Numbered from the stretch's first letter, positions 19,780 to 29,145 are shown. The stretch: DNA of 64,000 bases from Oceanobacillus_B kapialis (GCF_042685265.1 NZ_JBHUMX010000041.1), one strand, 5' to 3'. Notes: generated by a model not told the origin, from the sequence alone. Numbers and translations are program-made.

Positions 19780-20121
19780 ATGGAAGTATTTAACTTTGGA
19801 GTAGAGGAAGGAAATAAAATTCATAACTATGATTCTGTTTCAGCTTTTTATTCAAAGATTTTAAGAACAGATGAACCAACAAATATTGGTTTTATAAATA
19901 TAGAGAAGGATGGATTTGTTGGATATCACGAAGCACCAGTACAACAGTTATTTGTGGTAGTACAAGGAGAGGGCTGGGTTGAAGGAGAAGATGGAAAAAG
20001 AGTAATGCTAAAAGGCGGGGAGGGGGTATTTTGGAGAAAAGGTGAAGGTCATATCAGTGGTAGTGAAACAGGATTGACTGCACTAGTTGTTCAGTCGGCC
20101 AACTTAAGGGTAACACCATAA
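19780..20121 (+). CDS. Small cupin-domain protein
   Basis: A 113-residue single-domain cupin. The two cupin motifs are visible: the first around QLFVVVQGEGWVEGEDGKR, the second around GEGVFWRKGEGHIS. The usual metal-binding His cluster is mostly missing in motif 1, so it may bind a small ligand instead of acting as an enzyme. A GGGGAG ribosome binding site precedes the ATG. It follows the phosphotransferase fragment in the same direction. The role is unknown. Confidence 0.75.
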   Translation: MEVFNFGVEEGNKIHNYDSVSAFYSKILRTDEPTNIGFINIEKDGFVGYHEAPVQQLFVVVQGEGWVEGEDGKRVMLKGGEGVFWRKGEGHISGSETGLTALVVQSANLRVTP

Positions 20122-20358
20122 AAGTATTTTTTATATTTCATTAACTGGGTGCATTACTGGAATACGCCCAAACATTAGGAGAAATTAAATATACACAGAA
20201 GTGGGTCATCTTAGCTAAATATATTCGATACACATAGAAATCGTATGTATATTCCTTTAAAAATAAATGATATAACTGCTTCTCTCGCTGGTTATTGCCC
20301 CCATTCCCTATGTATTCACACATAAAAACGGGGGCATCAACGTCAGCAACTGATTCTC

Positions 20359-21444
20359 TCAGCCAACATACTCCAAATAAACCTCATCCGCCGATTCAAT
20401 TACCCTAAAGTCTCTCACTTCCAGTTCAAATGACGTCATTACCTGAACAGAGCCTTCCCGCTCCAATAGCTCCTCTTCCGTATAATGCTGGTCCTCAGGT
20501 TTAAAGGGAACAATCATATTATCAACCAAAAGCGTATCAATCGGAAGTTCTATCTCTCTACTTAGCTGAATTCCCTCAAATAGTTGTGTTCGATCAGTTT
20601 CGTCATCATACCGGAATTCGTCCTCCCCACCTTCTTTCATTATAGGCGTAAGGGTTAATGAGTAGGTGTCACAAATGTCATAGATAACTATTTTTTCACA
20701 GGTCAAATTCGCCTGAAAACCCGCTTCTTCAAAGCTCATGTCACTGACTTTTGCACGATCTAATTCTGAAAAAAGGTATGTAAAAGCATCGATGTTATCA
20801 GCTGCTAGTTTATTTGCCATGTCCTGTGCGTCCTGATATTCTGCATTTAATGGAACTGTTACATCATCCACGCGTATTTCCGACATTTTGTAATCCTCTT
20901 TTTCAGCTTCTTTTTGTACTTTCTTCAACGTTGGGATTGAGGCGTATAAAGATTCATGCACCTCTTCATCCCCTATACGCTTACCCTCAGGAAGTTTCAT
21001 GGAAAACGTCGGGTCCTCCGATTCCGCACCAAAGCTAATCGACGTAAATCCCTCCGCTCGAAGCTTTTCAAACATGTCCGACTCCCGAAGCTTGGCGTTC
21101 AAATCATGACGTAGCTTCACCTCTTCATAATCATCTCCAGAAATATTGCCGAATGGACTAATATGAATATGAAATGTCAACTGTTCCTCATTCTTTGTCT
21201 GGACAATCGCATCATGAACAGTAAGCCCTTTTTCAGCAGAACCTGTTTTCCGTCCCTCATTTTCCAGGATGGTAACCGGAATATCATATTTGTCCTCTAC
21301 ATAGGCGATAATCTCTTCGTTCTCATAGCCATATTTTTTGGTAACTTCATTTGTTAAGTTACTGACTGTCTGGTAGCCGATAATTCCTACAACTAGAAGA
21401 ATTAATAGAATTATACCAATCGCTAGTTTTCCTTTTTTGCCCAT
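20359..21444 (-). CDS. Unknown membrane-anchored extracytoplasmic protein
   Basis: I do not recognise this protein. From the ATG at 21444 it has 361 residues: a basic start (MGKKGK), one membrane helix at about residues 8-28, then a largely acidic domain predicted to lie outside the cell. The rest has several short beta-rich stretches and two Cys residues close together (CEKIVIYDIC), which could form a disulfide. An alternative TTG start at 21468 would add eight residues, and neither start has a strong ribosome binding site. It stands alone between the cupin gene and the TRAP permease terminator. Confidence 0.7.
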   Translation of the reverse strand: MGKKGKLAIGIILLILLVVGIIGYQTVSNLTNEVTKKYGYENEEIIAYVEDKYDIPVTILENEGRKTGSAEKGLTVHDAIVQTKNEEQLTFHIHISPFGNISGDDYEEVKLRHDLNAKLRESDMFEKLRAEGFTSISFGAESEDPTFSMKLPEGKRIGDEEVHESLYASIPTLKKVQKEAEKEDYKMSEIRVDDVTVPLNAEYQDAQDMANKLAADNIDAFTYLFSELDRAKVSDMSFEEAGFQANLTCEKIVIYDICDTYSLTLTPIMKEGGEDEFRYDDETDRTQLFEGIQLSREIELPIDTLLVDNMIVPFKPEDQHYTEEELLEREGSVQVMTSFELEVRDFRVIESADEVYLEYVG

Positions 21445-21592
21445 CTCTATCACTGCCTTGTTTTTCAATATTAACTGGCTAGAAACCAGCCGCCGCCAAT
21501 TGAATACTCACGTTATGGAAATTATATCACTCCTTTATAGTAATAAACCATTTTAAATCTTGGTTTACATTTCTAATCTATAAAGATAGCAA

Positions 21593-21625
21593 ACCCTGGC
21601 AGCCAACCTGGCTGCCAGGGTATTA
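21593..21625 (-). terminator. Terminator at the end of the TRAP/catabolic cluster
   Basis: ACCCTGGCAGCC at 21593-21604 pairs perfectly (12 bp) with GGCTGCCAGGGT at 21610-21621 with a 5-base loop. On the minus strand a moderately T-rich tract follows. Confidence 0.75.
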
Positions 21626-21649
21626 AGAATTATTAAAGCCTCTACCCAC

Positions 21650-22912
21650 TTACTCAAATATATCCAATAGGAAAAGGGAAAGGTCCGGGACGAACGTTAT
21701 TACTAGTAAGGTGAAAATCATGACTAGAATAAAAGGGGCGGTGCTTTTTATAACCAAAGTTAAGGATGTCCTGCTAATTCCTGATGCTACGAATAAATTC
21801 AACCCAAACGGTGGGGTAATCATCCCTATTGAAAGGGCTACAATCATAATGATCCCGAAGTGTATCGGATCAATACCAAGCTGTGTAACCATTGGAAGGA
21901 ACAAGGGAACAAATATCAACACTGCTGCACTTGTATCCATAAACATTCCTACCAGTAACAGAATGACAATAACTAACAACAAGAAGACAAACTCTGTATT
22001 GGCATATTCCAGAAAAATAGATGCTAGATTGGTAGGTATTTGTTCATAGGTTAAGTACCAGCTGAATACATTGGAAGACGCGATAACTAGCATAATCATA
22101 GATGAAGTGATAACAGATTTTTTCGTAACTGCTATTATATTTTTCATTGTTAATTCTTTATAAATAAATAATCCGATTACTAAACTGTAAAAGATGGCGA
22201 CAGCAGCTGCTTCAGTTGGTGTAAAGATGCCAAAGTATATTCCACCTAAAACAATTATCGGAAGCAGGATTCCCCAGATAGCTGAAATAAATGATTTCCC
22301 CACTTCTCTTATGCTGACTTTTCCCTCCGGCTTAAATCCTTCTTTTATCGAAATGATAAAACTAACGATAATGAGTACCAGTCCTATAAAAATACCTGGG
22401 ACTACTCCCGCAAGAAACAGATCACTAATGGAAACTTCAGCAGATGACCCATATACTAGCAAGGTTATACTTGGTGGAATAATGATACCTAGTGTACCAG
22501 CAGTTGTCATTAACCCAATTGTAAATTTACGTGAATAGCCCGCATCATTTAGCGATGGGATCATTAGCCCGCCAATTGCTGCCACAGTTGCCGGACTTGA
22601 TCCAGACAGGGAAGCAAAAATCATAGAAGATAATATTCCTGCAATTGGTAAGCCACCAGTTGTCCAGCCAACTAACTTTTTAGCAAAGTCGATTAACCGT
22701 TTTGAGGTTCCCCCAGCCAGCATTAAATCCCCTGCAAAGATAAAAAAAGGAATTGCCATTAGCGTGAAAGAATCTATTCCTGCAAAAATAGTTCTGGAGA
22801 AAACATCAATTGAGATTCCTTCTTGTAACATGGCTACAAAACTTGATAACCCAATGGCTATTGCGATTGGCGCTCCGATAATTAATAAAATGGCAAAAAT
22901 GACAATAATCAT
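21650..22912 (-). CDS. dctM: TRAP transporter large permease (DctM type)
   Basis: A 420-residue protein with about 12 membrane helices and typical DctM features, such as PFFIFAGDLMLAGGTSKR and the conserved SGSSPATVAAIGG loop. It is the main ion-coupled channel of a TRAP carrier, which imports organic acids such as sugar acids using the sodium or proton gradient. Its start codon overlaps the dctQ stop in an ATGA arrangement, so the two are translationally coupled. The set with dctP and dctQ is complete. The linked glycerate kinase and CdaR regulator point to a sugar-acid substrate. Confidence 0.92.
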   Translation of the reverse strand: MIIVIFAILLIIGAPIAIAIGLSSFVAMLQEGISIDVFSRTIFAGIDSFTLMAIPFFIFAGDLMLAGGTSKRLIDFAKKLVGWTTGGLPIAGILSSMIFASLSGSSPATVAAIGGLMIPSLNDAGYSRKFTIGLMTTAGTLGIIIPPSITLLVYGSSAEVSISDLFLAGVVPGIFIGLVLIIVSFIISIKEGFKPEGKVSIREVGKSFISAIWGILLPIIVLGGIYFGIFTPTEAAAVAIFYSLVIGLFIYKELTMKNIIAVTKKSVITSSMIMLVIASSNVFSWYLTYEQIPTNLASIFLEYANTEFVFLLLVIVILLLVGMFMDTSAAVLIFVPLFLPMVTQLGIDPIHFGIIMIVALSIGMITPPFGLNLFVASGISRTSLTLVIKSTAPFILVMIFTLLVITFVPDLSLFLLDIFE

Positions 22913-23430
22913 CTAGTTTTCCCCCCATCAGAAATCGGAGGAGGACCATCTGTATCCTTCGTTTTAAAATTGGTTATGTCTTGAATGAATAATTGAATAA
23001 ATCGCAGTAACATTAAGGACCCACCTACAGGCAGTGCTAAGTACGGGATTGACATAGGTATTCCCACAGCAGGCGTGACATTGCCAAGCTCCATGACATT
23101 TGAGACAGTAATAGCCCCTGACCAAATAAGCACGACACTAAAGGTTATTCCTGTTAGATTAGCTAAAATAGAAAAGATCTTTTTCGGTATAGTTGGTAGA
23201 TAAGCTACCACCGCATCTACGGTTGCATGTGCTTTCTCCCTCACCGCTATACTACTGCCTATCAAAATAAACCAAATAATAATATATCGGGAAACTTCCT
23301 CTGACCAAACCAAGGAAATATTAAATACATAACGAAGTACCACTTGAAGAAAGACTAATAAAGAGGCAACAAGAAGTGATAACACGGCAACATATTCTTC
23401 CAAGTTGCTTAACAGTTTATTAATTTTCAT
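22909..23430 (-). CDS. dctQ: TRAP transporter small permease (DctQ type)
   Basis: A 173-residue protein with four membrane helices, the usual size for DctQ subunits. The motif WSEEVSRYIIIWFILIGSS is the family signature. It forms the membrane complex with DctM. AAAGGAG precedes the ATG. The gap to dctP is 187 bp, unusually long for this operon type, and holds a double-hairpin element that may lower expression of the permeases relative to the binding protein. Confidence 0.9.
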   Translation of the reverse strand: MKINKLLSNLEEYVAVLSLLVASLLVFLQVVLRYVFNISLVWSEEVSRYIIIWFILIGSSIAVREKAHATVDAVVAYLPTIPKKIFSILANLTGITFSVVLIWSGAITVSNVMELGNVTPAVGIPMSIPYLALPVGGSLMLLRFIQLFIQDITNFKTKDTDGPPPISDGGKTR

Positions 23431-23464
23431 GTAAATGCTCCTTTAGAATCGATTAAAGATAAAG

Positions 23465-23580
23465 TAAAACTTCATTTGGTGGGGATTTCCCTTCCTCCCC
23501 CACCAAATGTTAGTTGAACGAATCGGACCTTTACTTGCAGTTGATCCCCGGGGTCTTACTGCCAGTAAAGGTGGGAAAAA
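23465..23580. repeat. Double-hairpin dispersed element, copy 1
   Basis: Two stable inverted repeats sit side by side. CATTTGGTGGGG at 23473-23484 pairs perfectly with CCCCACCAAATG at 23498-23509, with a loop containing TTCCTC. Then 23527-23541 (starting ACCTTTACT) pairs with 23558-23572 (ending AGTAAAGGT) with one mismatch. A related sequence occurs at 61.85 kb. It lies between dctP and dctQ. It looks like a mobile or structured-RNA repeat, or an intercistronic mRNA stabiliser; I cannot assign a named family. Confidence 0.75.
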
Positions 23581-23617
23581 GAGGGAACGGTTAAAAAACC
23601 GCTCCAGAATACACTTG

Positions 23618-24628
23618 CTATTGATTCACCGCTTCTAGAAGTTCTTCACTACCGTCCATTTTGTTAAATTCATCATATACACTCGACATGGCATCTTTAA
23701 ACGCTTGCTTCTGATCAGCAGTTAGCTCATTGATTTGAATATCTGATCCTTCCAATTCCTCCATATAGGCCTCTTCATCACTATTTGCTTCTTCCCATTG
23801 CCACTCTGTCACTTCGTTGGCAACTTCATCGACAGCGGTTTGTAAATCTTCAGGCAAGTTTTTATAATAATCATTACTAATTACTAAAGGATAAGCCATG
23901 TAGCCATGACTACTTAACGTCAGATAGTCTTGCACCTCATAAAATTTCTTACTTACAATGTTGGAAAGTGGATTCTCCTGACCGTCCACTGTACCTGTTT
24001 GTAAAGCTGTATAAAGCTCTGAAAAGTCGATAGAAACCCCACCTGCATTCACTGCCTGAAACTGTGATATGAGAAGCGGACTTTGGGATACCCTCATTTT
24101 TAGTTCATTCATGTCTTCAGGAGTTTCAATTGGGTGGACGGAGTTTGTCAAATGCTTAAATCCACCGTCCCAGAAACCTAATAGGTGCATTCCTTGCGAT
24201 TCCAATTTTTCACCTAGGATGTCGCCTAGTTTTCCATTTGTTGCCTCAAAAGCATGGTCTCTGTCTTCAAAGAGAAACGGGAGATCAAATACTTCAAAAT
24301 CTTTCACAAATGTAGGTAGAACCCCTGTAAAAGGCGCATTCATTTGCACAGTGCCTGACTGCATCTGCTCAATAATTTCCCGATCACTTCCTAGCTGTGA
24401 ATCTGGATAGACTTCTACTTTTATTTGACCATCTGTTCTTTCTTCAATGAGTTCACCAAATTTCTCTGCTGCCTTCCCTTTTGCCGTAGAAGGGCTTACA
24501 ACATGAGCAAATTTAATCGTATATTCTTCTCCATTTTCCCCTGAAGCCGCGTCATCTTGACCACACGCTGCCAATAGCAATACCGTTAACAAGCTACCAA
24601 TCACCCAATAAAAAGAACGTTTTTTCAT
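23618..24628 (-). CDS. dctP: TRAP transporter solute-binding lipoprotein (DctP type)
   Basis: A 336-residue extracytoplasmic binding protein. The lipobox LLAACGQ shows that it is tethered to the membrane through a lipid on Cys22. Family features include the start of the mature domain (YTIKFAHVVSPSTAKGKAAE), GSDREIIEQMQSGTVQM and the conserved Arg region KMRVSQSP, where this Arg normally holds the substrate carboxylate. It captures an organic acid and delivers it to DctQM. GGGGAGG precedes the ATG. It starts 25 bp after glycerate kinase, so it is probably in the same transcript. Confidence 0.93.
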   Translation of the reverse strand: MKKRSFYWVIGSLLTVLLLAACGQDDAASGENGEEYTIKFAHVVSPSTAKGKAAEKFGELIEERTDGQIKVEVYPDSQLGSDREIIEQMQSGTVQMNAPFTGVLPTFVKDFEVFDLPFLFEDRDHAFEATNGKLGDILGEKLESQGMHLLGFWDGGFKHLTNSVHPIETPEDMNELKMRVSQSPLLISQFQAVNAGGVSIDFSELYTALQTGTVDGQENPLSNIVSKKFYEVQDYLTLSSHGYMAYPLVISNDYYKNLPEDLQTAVDEVANEVTEWQWEEANSDEEAYMEELEGSDIQINELTADQKQAFKDAMSSVYDEFNKMDGSEELLEAVNQ

Positions 24629-24653
24629 CCTAAATCCTCCCCATTCTTATAAT

Positions 24654-25805
24654 TTATTTTAAAAGTGTCTTCCGATAAGCATTGGATTGACTTGAAGCAA
24701 AGTGAATAATCTGTTTTGTCTGTTCATATAAGAGATGCTCAGCTTCATCCATCGCCTCTTCTAGCGTTAATGGCTTCGTAATAATTGAGAAGCAACCTGA
24801 AAATCTTTCCCTTAATGCATGTAAATCCCCTATTAAACTGCCAGAAAGCAGAATAGCTGTAACATGATGTTTTTTGGCTAGAAAGGCAACATGACCCGGA
24901 GCTTTGCCAAACAAAGTTTGGTTATCACTTTGGCCTTCCCCTGTAATGACTAGATCAGCGTGTTGAATGGCTTCTTCTAAATGCATCGTGCTTGCAATTA
25001 GCTCTGCACCTGAGACGAGTTTGGCACCAATCGCGAGCAAGGCGAACCCTATTCCGCCTGCCGCTCCTGCTCCAGGTTCATCCCTCATTGATTTCCCGAC
25101 TAAATCCTCTAGTTTATCTGCATATAGTGTTAAACTTTGGTCGAATCTGGCAATCTGGTCCTTACTCGCACCTTTTTGTGGTCCGTACACAACACTTGCC
25201 CCATTATCTCCACTAAGTGGATTCTTAACATCACATGCAACTTTAATATCCAGCTTGCGGATTCTTTTATCGAGTTTATCAAGCCGAATACTGTGGATGT
25301 TGCACAAATCTTTTCCAAAGCCGGTTAGTTTATTCCCTTCAGCGTCCCACGCTTCCATTCCTAACGCGAGCAGCATTCCTAAGCCACCATCATTTGTGGC
25401 ACTCCCCCCGATCCCTAAAATAATGGATGTAGCTCCTTTATCTAGTGCATCAAGTATTACTTCCCCAACTCCATAGGTTGTCGTAAAATCGGGGTTTCGT
25501 TTTTCCAATGGAACCTGTATGAGTCCTGCTATATTCGCTAGTTCAATGACAGCTTCTTTCGACTCTAACAGGACATAGTAGCTTGTTATTCTGTCTCCTA
25601 AAGGCCCTGTACAGTCGACCTCCATTTTTTTGCCTGTTACAGACGCCAAGATCGCGTCACTCGTCCCCTCCCCACCGTCCGCCATTGGTTTGAGAATAAT
25701 CCGGTGGCTACGGTCGAGGTCTAAGATAGCTTTTTCCATTGTTTTGGCTACTTCCATCGCTGTTAAACTACCTTTGTATGAATCTGGTGCAAGTATGATA
25801 TCCAT
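24654..25805 (-). CDS. Glycerate kinase (GlxK/GarK type)
   Basis: A 383-residue enzyme that phosphorylates D-glycerate with ATP, feeding glycolysis. Family motifs are PDSYKGSLTA at the N-terminus, GIGGSATNDGGLGML in the middle and GEGQSDNQTLFGKAP near residue 280. I use the ATG at 25805, since AAAGGAG lies 6 bases before it; an in-frame ATG at 25823 lies upstream of that site. A perfect cre sequence lies 42 bp upstream, so catabolite repression by CcpA is likely. It links the TRAP importer and CdaR regulator to a pathway that yields glycerate. Confidence 0.92.
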   Translation of the reverse strand: MDIILAPDSYKGSLTAMEVAKTMEKAILDLDRSHRIILKPMADGGEGTSDAILASVTGKKMEVDCTGPLGDRITSYYVLLESKEAVIELANIAGLIQVPLEKRNPDFTTTYGVGEVILDALDKGATSIILGIGGSATNDGGLGMLLALGMEAWDAEGNKLTGFGKDLCNIHSIRLDKLDKRIRKLDIKVACDVKNPLSGDNGASVVYGPQKGASKDQIARFDQSLTLYADKLEDLVGKSMRDEPGAGAAGGIGFALLAIGAKLVSGAELIASTMHLEEAIQHADLVITGEGQSDNQTLFGKAPGHVAFLAKKHHVTAILLSGSLIGDLHALRERFSGCFSIITKPLTLEEAMDEAEHLLYEQTKQIIHFASSQSNAYRKTLLK

Positions 25806-25846
25806 AGTAAACTCCTTTTTCATTTACATATCATTTAACTACATTA

Positions 25847-25860
25847 TGATAGCGTTTACA
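25847..25860. promoter_or_regulatory. CcpA catabolite-responsive element (cre)
   Basis: TGATAGCGTTTACA matches the cre consensus TGWNANCGNTNWCA at every defined position. It lies between the CdaR gene and glycerate kinase, 42 bp before the kinase start codon, a common position for repression by CcpA. Confidence 0.8.
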
Positions 25861-25894
25861 ATTATCAAATTGAACAAAAATACAAACTATTTAA

Positions 25895-26998
25895 TTAATT
25901 TATTTGTTTCATTGCACAAATTTGTTTAGTTCGTACGATTCTCAGAATGCATGCATCATTAAATATTCTTGGATCCAAGCCTGTCTTTTGGTATACCTTG
26001 TCCAATCGATACAAAAGGGTATTACGATGGATATGCAATGAAGCTGCAGTTTTCTTGATAGAAAGGTTATTATTTAAAAATGCATCTACTGTTTCCAAAT
26101 AAGTACTCTCAAGATTCCGAATCTTATTTTCATAGGTGGAGGATACTAGCATGTATTGCTCCGGATCGATGGCTAATGTTAACCTCTCCATCACCCAATC
26201 CCAGCTATAGGAAATCTTGTCTTTCCTGTCTGAAAAGGCAAGCGCATGTTTTGCTTGTACATACGAATTACGTATGCCAACAAGCCCGTAACCTACCTCC
26301 CCTACTCCAAGACGCGTATACTCCCCACTTATTCTCACTAGTTTTTCACATAAGGTTTCAAGTCTCTTAAACTCCCCAGGGACAGCAATTACAATTTCAC
26401 TTTCCAAAAAGGGGAGAATAAACAATGTGTCCAACTGCATACTTTCTAATTCTCTTCGTATTGCATCCACAACGTCCTGTTCAATCTTCCCAAATAGGAC
26501 TGCTGTTCTCCAATCCGCACGGTAATCGATCTGCAACGAATAGCTTGCATCCTCTTCCAGTTTCTCTTGATTAAAGCCACTTGGATGAAGCAATTGGTGT
26601 AACCAATAATTCCATTGTCTTTGTTGATAATGGCCCTGCCTTTCAATGTGAATTTGCTCCAACACAACTTCCACTGCTGTTCGAATCAAACCCGTAAATT
26701 TATAAATAACCGAGGGCTCCCCGCTCACTCCCACTACCCCTACTACTTTATCCTTATGGTTGATAGGTAGATTAACCCCCTGTTTTGTACCAGGGTATCT
26801 ACTTAGCTCTTTATCCCCGATAATAAGTTCTTCATGGGTACACAGCACTTCTACTGCCCCTGTATGAAGCTCCCCAACTCTTTTTCTATCTGTACTCGCA
26901 ACAATCTGCCCTTCCATATTCATAATGTTTATATCTAATTCGGTATACTTCGCCACTTTCCGAATGATTTCTTGGCCAAGCTTACTCGTAATTTGCAT
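25895..26998 (-). CDS. CdaR family transcriptional regulator (sugar diacid recognition)
   Basis: A 367-residue regulator. The N-terminal sugar-diacid recognition domain (about 1-135) begins QITSKLGQEIIRKVAKYTELDINIM, and a GGDEF-related middle domain follows. A PucR-type helix-turn-helix lies at the C-terminus, within SIKKTAASLHIHRNTLLYRL. CdaR proteins activate glycerate, glucarate or related genes in response to the acid. The start is uncertain: ATG 26998 has GGGAGG 13 bases upstream, longer than usual, and an in-frame ATG at 27022 has no ribosome binding site. It is placed directly before glycerate kinase, its usual partner. Confidence 0.88.
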   Translation of the reverse strand: MQITSKLGQEIIRKVAKYTELDINIMNMEGQIVASTDRKRVGELHTGAVEVLCTHEELIIGDKELSRYPGTKQGVNLPINHKDKVVGVVGVSGEPSVIYKFTGLIRTAVEVVLEQIHIERQGHYQQRQWNYWLHQLLHPSGFNQEKLEEDASYSLQIDYRADWRTAVLFGKIEQDVVDAIRRELESMQLDTLFILPFLESEIVIAVPGEFKRLETLCEKLVRISGEYTRLGVGEVGYGLVGIRNSYVQAKHALAFSDRKDKISYSWDWVMERLTLAIDPEQYMLVSSTYENKIRNLESTYLETVDAFLNNNLSIKKTAASLHIHRNTLLYRLDKVYQKTGLDPRIFNDACILRIVRTKQICAMKQIN

Positions 26999-27053
26999 GT
27001 GCGCCAGGTAACCTCCCTTCATTCATTATGTAGCTGTATGAAAACGCAGGAAA

Positions 27054-27075
27054 GAGAATAGCTTAAGCCATTCTC
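27054..27075 (-). terminator. Hairpin between sugar isomerase and CdaR genes
   Basis: GAGAATAGCTTAAGCCATTCTC is a near-perfect inverted repeat around an 8-base GCTTAAGC palindrome, extended by GGAAA and TTTTCC outside. It could be a weak terminator that separates the isomerase operon from the CdaR operon, or an operator. Confidence 0.45.
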
Positions 27076-27093
27076 ATTTTCCTAGAAACGTAT

Positions 27094-27918
27094 TTAGACA
27101 TAGTGAACAAAGCGGTCTTTGATTGTTGCTAAAACTTCATCTCCTGAGAGATCCCAGAGATCCTGGTTCATAATCTCTACTTCAATTGGACCATGATATC
27201 CAGCTTCTTCTACTGCTTTTCTAATTCGCGGAATATCAATCACACCATCGCCCATCAATTTACGGGCCTTAAACGTGTCTGTTATTGGTACATTCCAATC
27301 TGATACGTGAAAGCCTAAAATGCGTCCTTCAGCTCGTGCAATTTGTTTATACAACTCGGAATCCCACCATACGTGGAACACATCAACGACTACCCCTACC
27401 TTTTCTGCTGGGTATTTTTCCGCAATGGTCAATGCTTCTCCTAACGTTACAACAACGGAACGATCAGCAGCATACATCGGATGAAGCGGTTCGATTCCTA
27501 ATTTCACACCATGAGAGGCTGCATAAGGTACAAGCTCCTCAATGCCTTCATTTACCCATTCTCGGCAGGCTGCAATATCATGCTCAAGGCTTGAGCCACA
27601 GACGAGTACTAACACATCTGTCCCTAATTCAGCAGCTTCTTCTACGGCTCTTCGGTTCTCGTCTAGATTTTTCTGCCGTAATTCCTTGGTGGAAGCAGGA
27701 AACATCCCACCCCTGCATAAACTGGAAACTTGTAGGCCAGCATCTTTCAATAACCTTTTACTTTGTTGGAGGCCAATCTCTTCTATTTTATGTCGCCACA
27801 AGGAAATCCAAGGCACTTCAGCTTTTGTACAAGCTTTTACTGCCTCTTCAAGATTTAACTGTTCTGTTGTTATTTGATTTAAACTCATCCGGCTTAAAAA
27901 CTCTCTATTACTCCCCAT
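27094..27918 (-). CDS. Sugar phosphate isomerase/epimerase (xylose isomerase-like TIM barrel)
   Basis: A 274-residue enzyme of the AP-endonuclease-2/xylose-isomerase-like TIM barrel family. Metal-ligand segments are visible: EPLHPMYAADRS, VVDVFHVWWD and IEVEIMNQDLW supply the Glu, Asp and His positions typical of divalent-metal isomerases. The start is ATG 27918, with AAAGGGG 8 bases upstream; GTG 27927 overlaps that site. It lies 36 bp after the DUF993 gene in the same direction. It probably isomerises an intermediate of the pathway encoded around it. Confidence 0.85.
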   Translation of the reverse strand: MGSNREFLSRMSLNQITTEQLNLEEAVKACTKAEVPWISLWRHKIEEIGLQQSKRLLKDAGLQVSSLCRGGMFPASTKELRQKNLDENRRAVEEAAELGTDVLVLVCGSSLEHDIAACREWVNEGIEELVPYAASHGVKLGIEPLHPMYAADRSVVVTLGEALTIAEKYPAEKVGVVVDVFHVWWDSELYKQIARAEGRILGFHVSDWNVPITDTFKARKLMGDGVIDIPRIRKAVEEAGYHGPIEVEIMNQDLWDLSGDEVLATIKDRFVHYV

Positions 27919-27954
27919 ATCATTCACCCCTTTACATTCCGAAGCCTAGAAGGC

Positions 27955-29145
27955 TTACACAGTTGGTATGGTAATATCATGTTGCGTTATTCCAGCCTGC
28001 ATTAACGTTAATTTCATCCGATATGTTGCAAGTTCCGTATCTTGGAGTAAACCAGCCTCCCCTGCCATAACAAATAAATCAGCCAGATGGACAATTGAAC
28101 GCTGGCTTTCCGCACCCCCAACCATTTTAAAATGGGACTGATGGCCATTTAAATATGCCATAAAGACAACCCCTGTTTTATAAGCATAAGTAGGTGTTTG
28201 GAAAATATGACGGGAGAGTGGGACCGTTTTTTCTAATATTGCATCATATGTGGAAAGATCTCCTTCATCCAATGCGTGCATGGCACTTGCAGCAGCAGGG
28301 GCGATGGCATCAAATATTCCTAAAAGCGCATGGCTATAACCATCTTGATCCCCCTTAATCAGTTCAGGATAATTAAAATCATCCCCCGTATACATTTTTA
28401 CACTTTCGGGAAGCAATGCCCTCATCTGTATTTCCCGTTGATCATCAAGCAGAGAGATCTTAATTCCGTCTACTTTCTTTTCATTCTCTTTAATGATACG
28501 TAAGCAGACTTCCATTGCCTGGTCAATATCTTCAGATCCCCAGTAACCTTTAAGAGCAGGGTCAAACATATCCCCAAGCCAGTGGAGAATAACAGGTTCA
28601 GAAACTTTACGGAGAATATTGCTATAAACCTTAACATAGTCCTCAGCAGAGGTTGCACAAGCAGCTAAAGCTCTGCTTGCCATTAAAATAATCCGCCCTC
28701 CCGCTTGTTCTACGTACTCACATTGCTCTTCATAAGCCAATTCCACATCTTGGATGGTCACCTGTGGGCTAGGCTGTAAATGATCCGTCCCAGCCCCACA
28801 TGCGATTTTCCCATCTACGGCCTTTGCTTCTTTCACAGAACGGCTGATCAATTCTTTCGCTGTTTCCCAACTTAATCCCATTCCTCTTTGCGAAGTATCC
28901 ATCGCCTCCGCCACACCTAGTCCCAACGACCAGAGGTAGCGCCGGTACGCTAATGTTTCCTCCCAATCTATTTTACTGTTATGAATTGGTTCAGTGGTAC
29001 TTAATGGGTCTGCGACAACGTGCGCCGCCGATATTGCAATGCGTTTTTCAAATTGCTTCTTCGGGAGTTCAAATTCATTCCCGGGTTTTAATGTATGCGT
29101 ATACAATTTTCCGGATTGATTTGGTAATAGGATTGAGTTATTCAT
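27955..29145 (-). CDS. DUF993 family protein (dihydrodipicolinate synthase-like aldolase fold)
   Basis: A 396-residue protein of the DUF993 family, which databases group with the dihydrodipicolinate synthase/N-acetylneuraminate lyase TIM barrels. The segments SLGLGVAEAMDTSQRGMGL, KIACGAGTDHL and GIKISLLDD fit that family, the last probably carrying the Schiff-base Lys. If so it is a class I aldolase, but its reaction has not been described as far as I know. The start is ATG 29145, after AGGAGGG. Its 5' end overlaps the ribosome binding region behind the oxidoreductase gene, indicating coupling. Confidence 0.8.
   Translation of the reverse strand: MNNSILLPNQSGKLYTHTLKPGNEFELPKKQFEKRIAISAAHVVADPLSTTEPIHNSKIDWEETLAYRRYLWSLGLGVAEAMDTSQRGMGLSWETAKELISRSVKEAKAVDGKIACGAGTDHLQPSPQVTIQDVELAYEEQCEYVEQAGGRIILMASRALAACATSAEDYVKVYSNILRKVSEPVILHWLGDMFDPALKGYWGSEDIDQAMEVCLRIIKENEKKVDGIKISLLDDQREIQMRALLPESVKMYTGDDFNYPELIKGDQDGYSHALLGIFDAIAPAAASAMHALDEGDLSTYDAILEKTVPLSRHIFQTPTYAYKTGVVFMAYLNGHQSHFKMVGGAESQRSIVHLADLFVMAGEAGLLQDTELATYRMKLTLMQAGITQHDITIPTV

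Noticed and set aside
20141..20323. A 60-residue minus-strand frame
   Set aside because: No ribosome binding site, no family, and an odd composition rich in Tyr.
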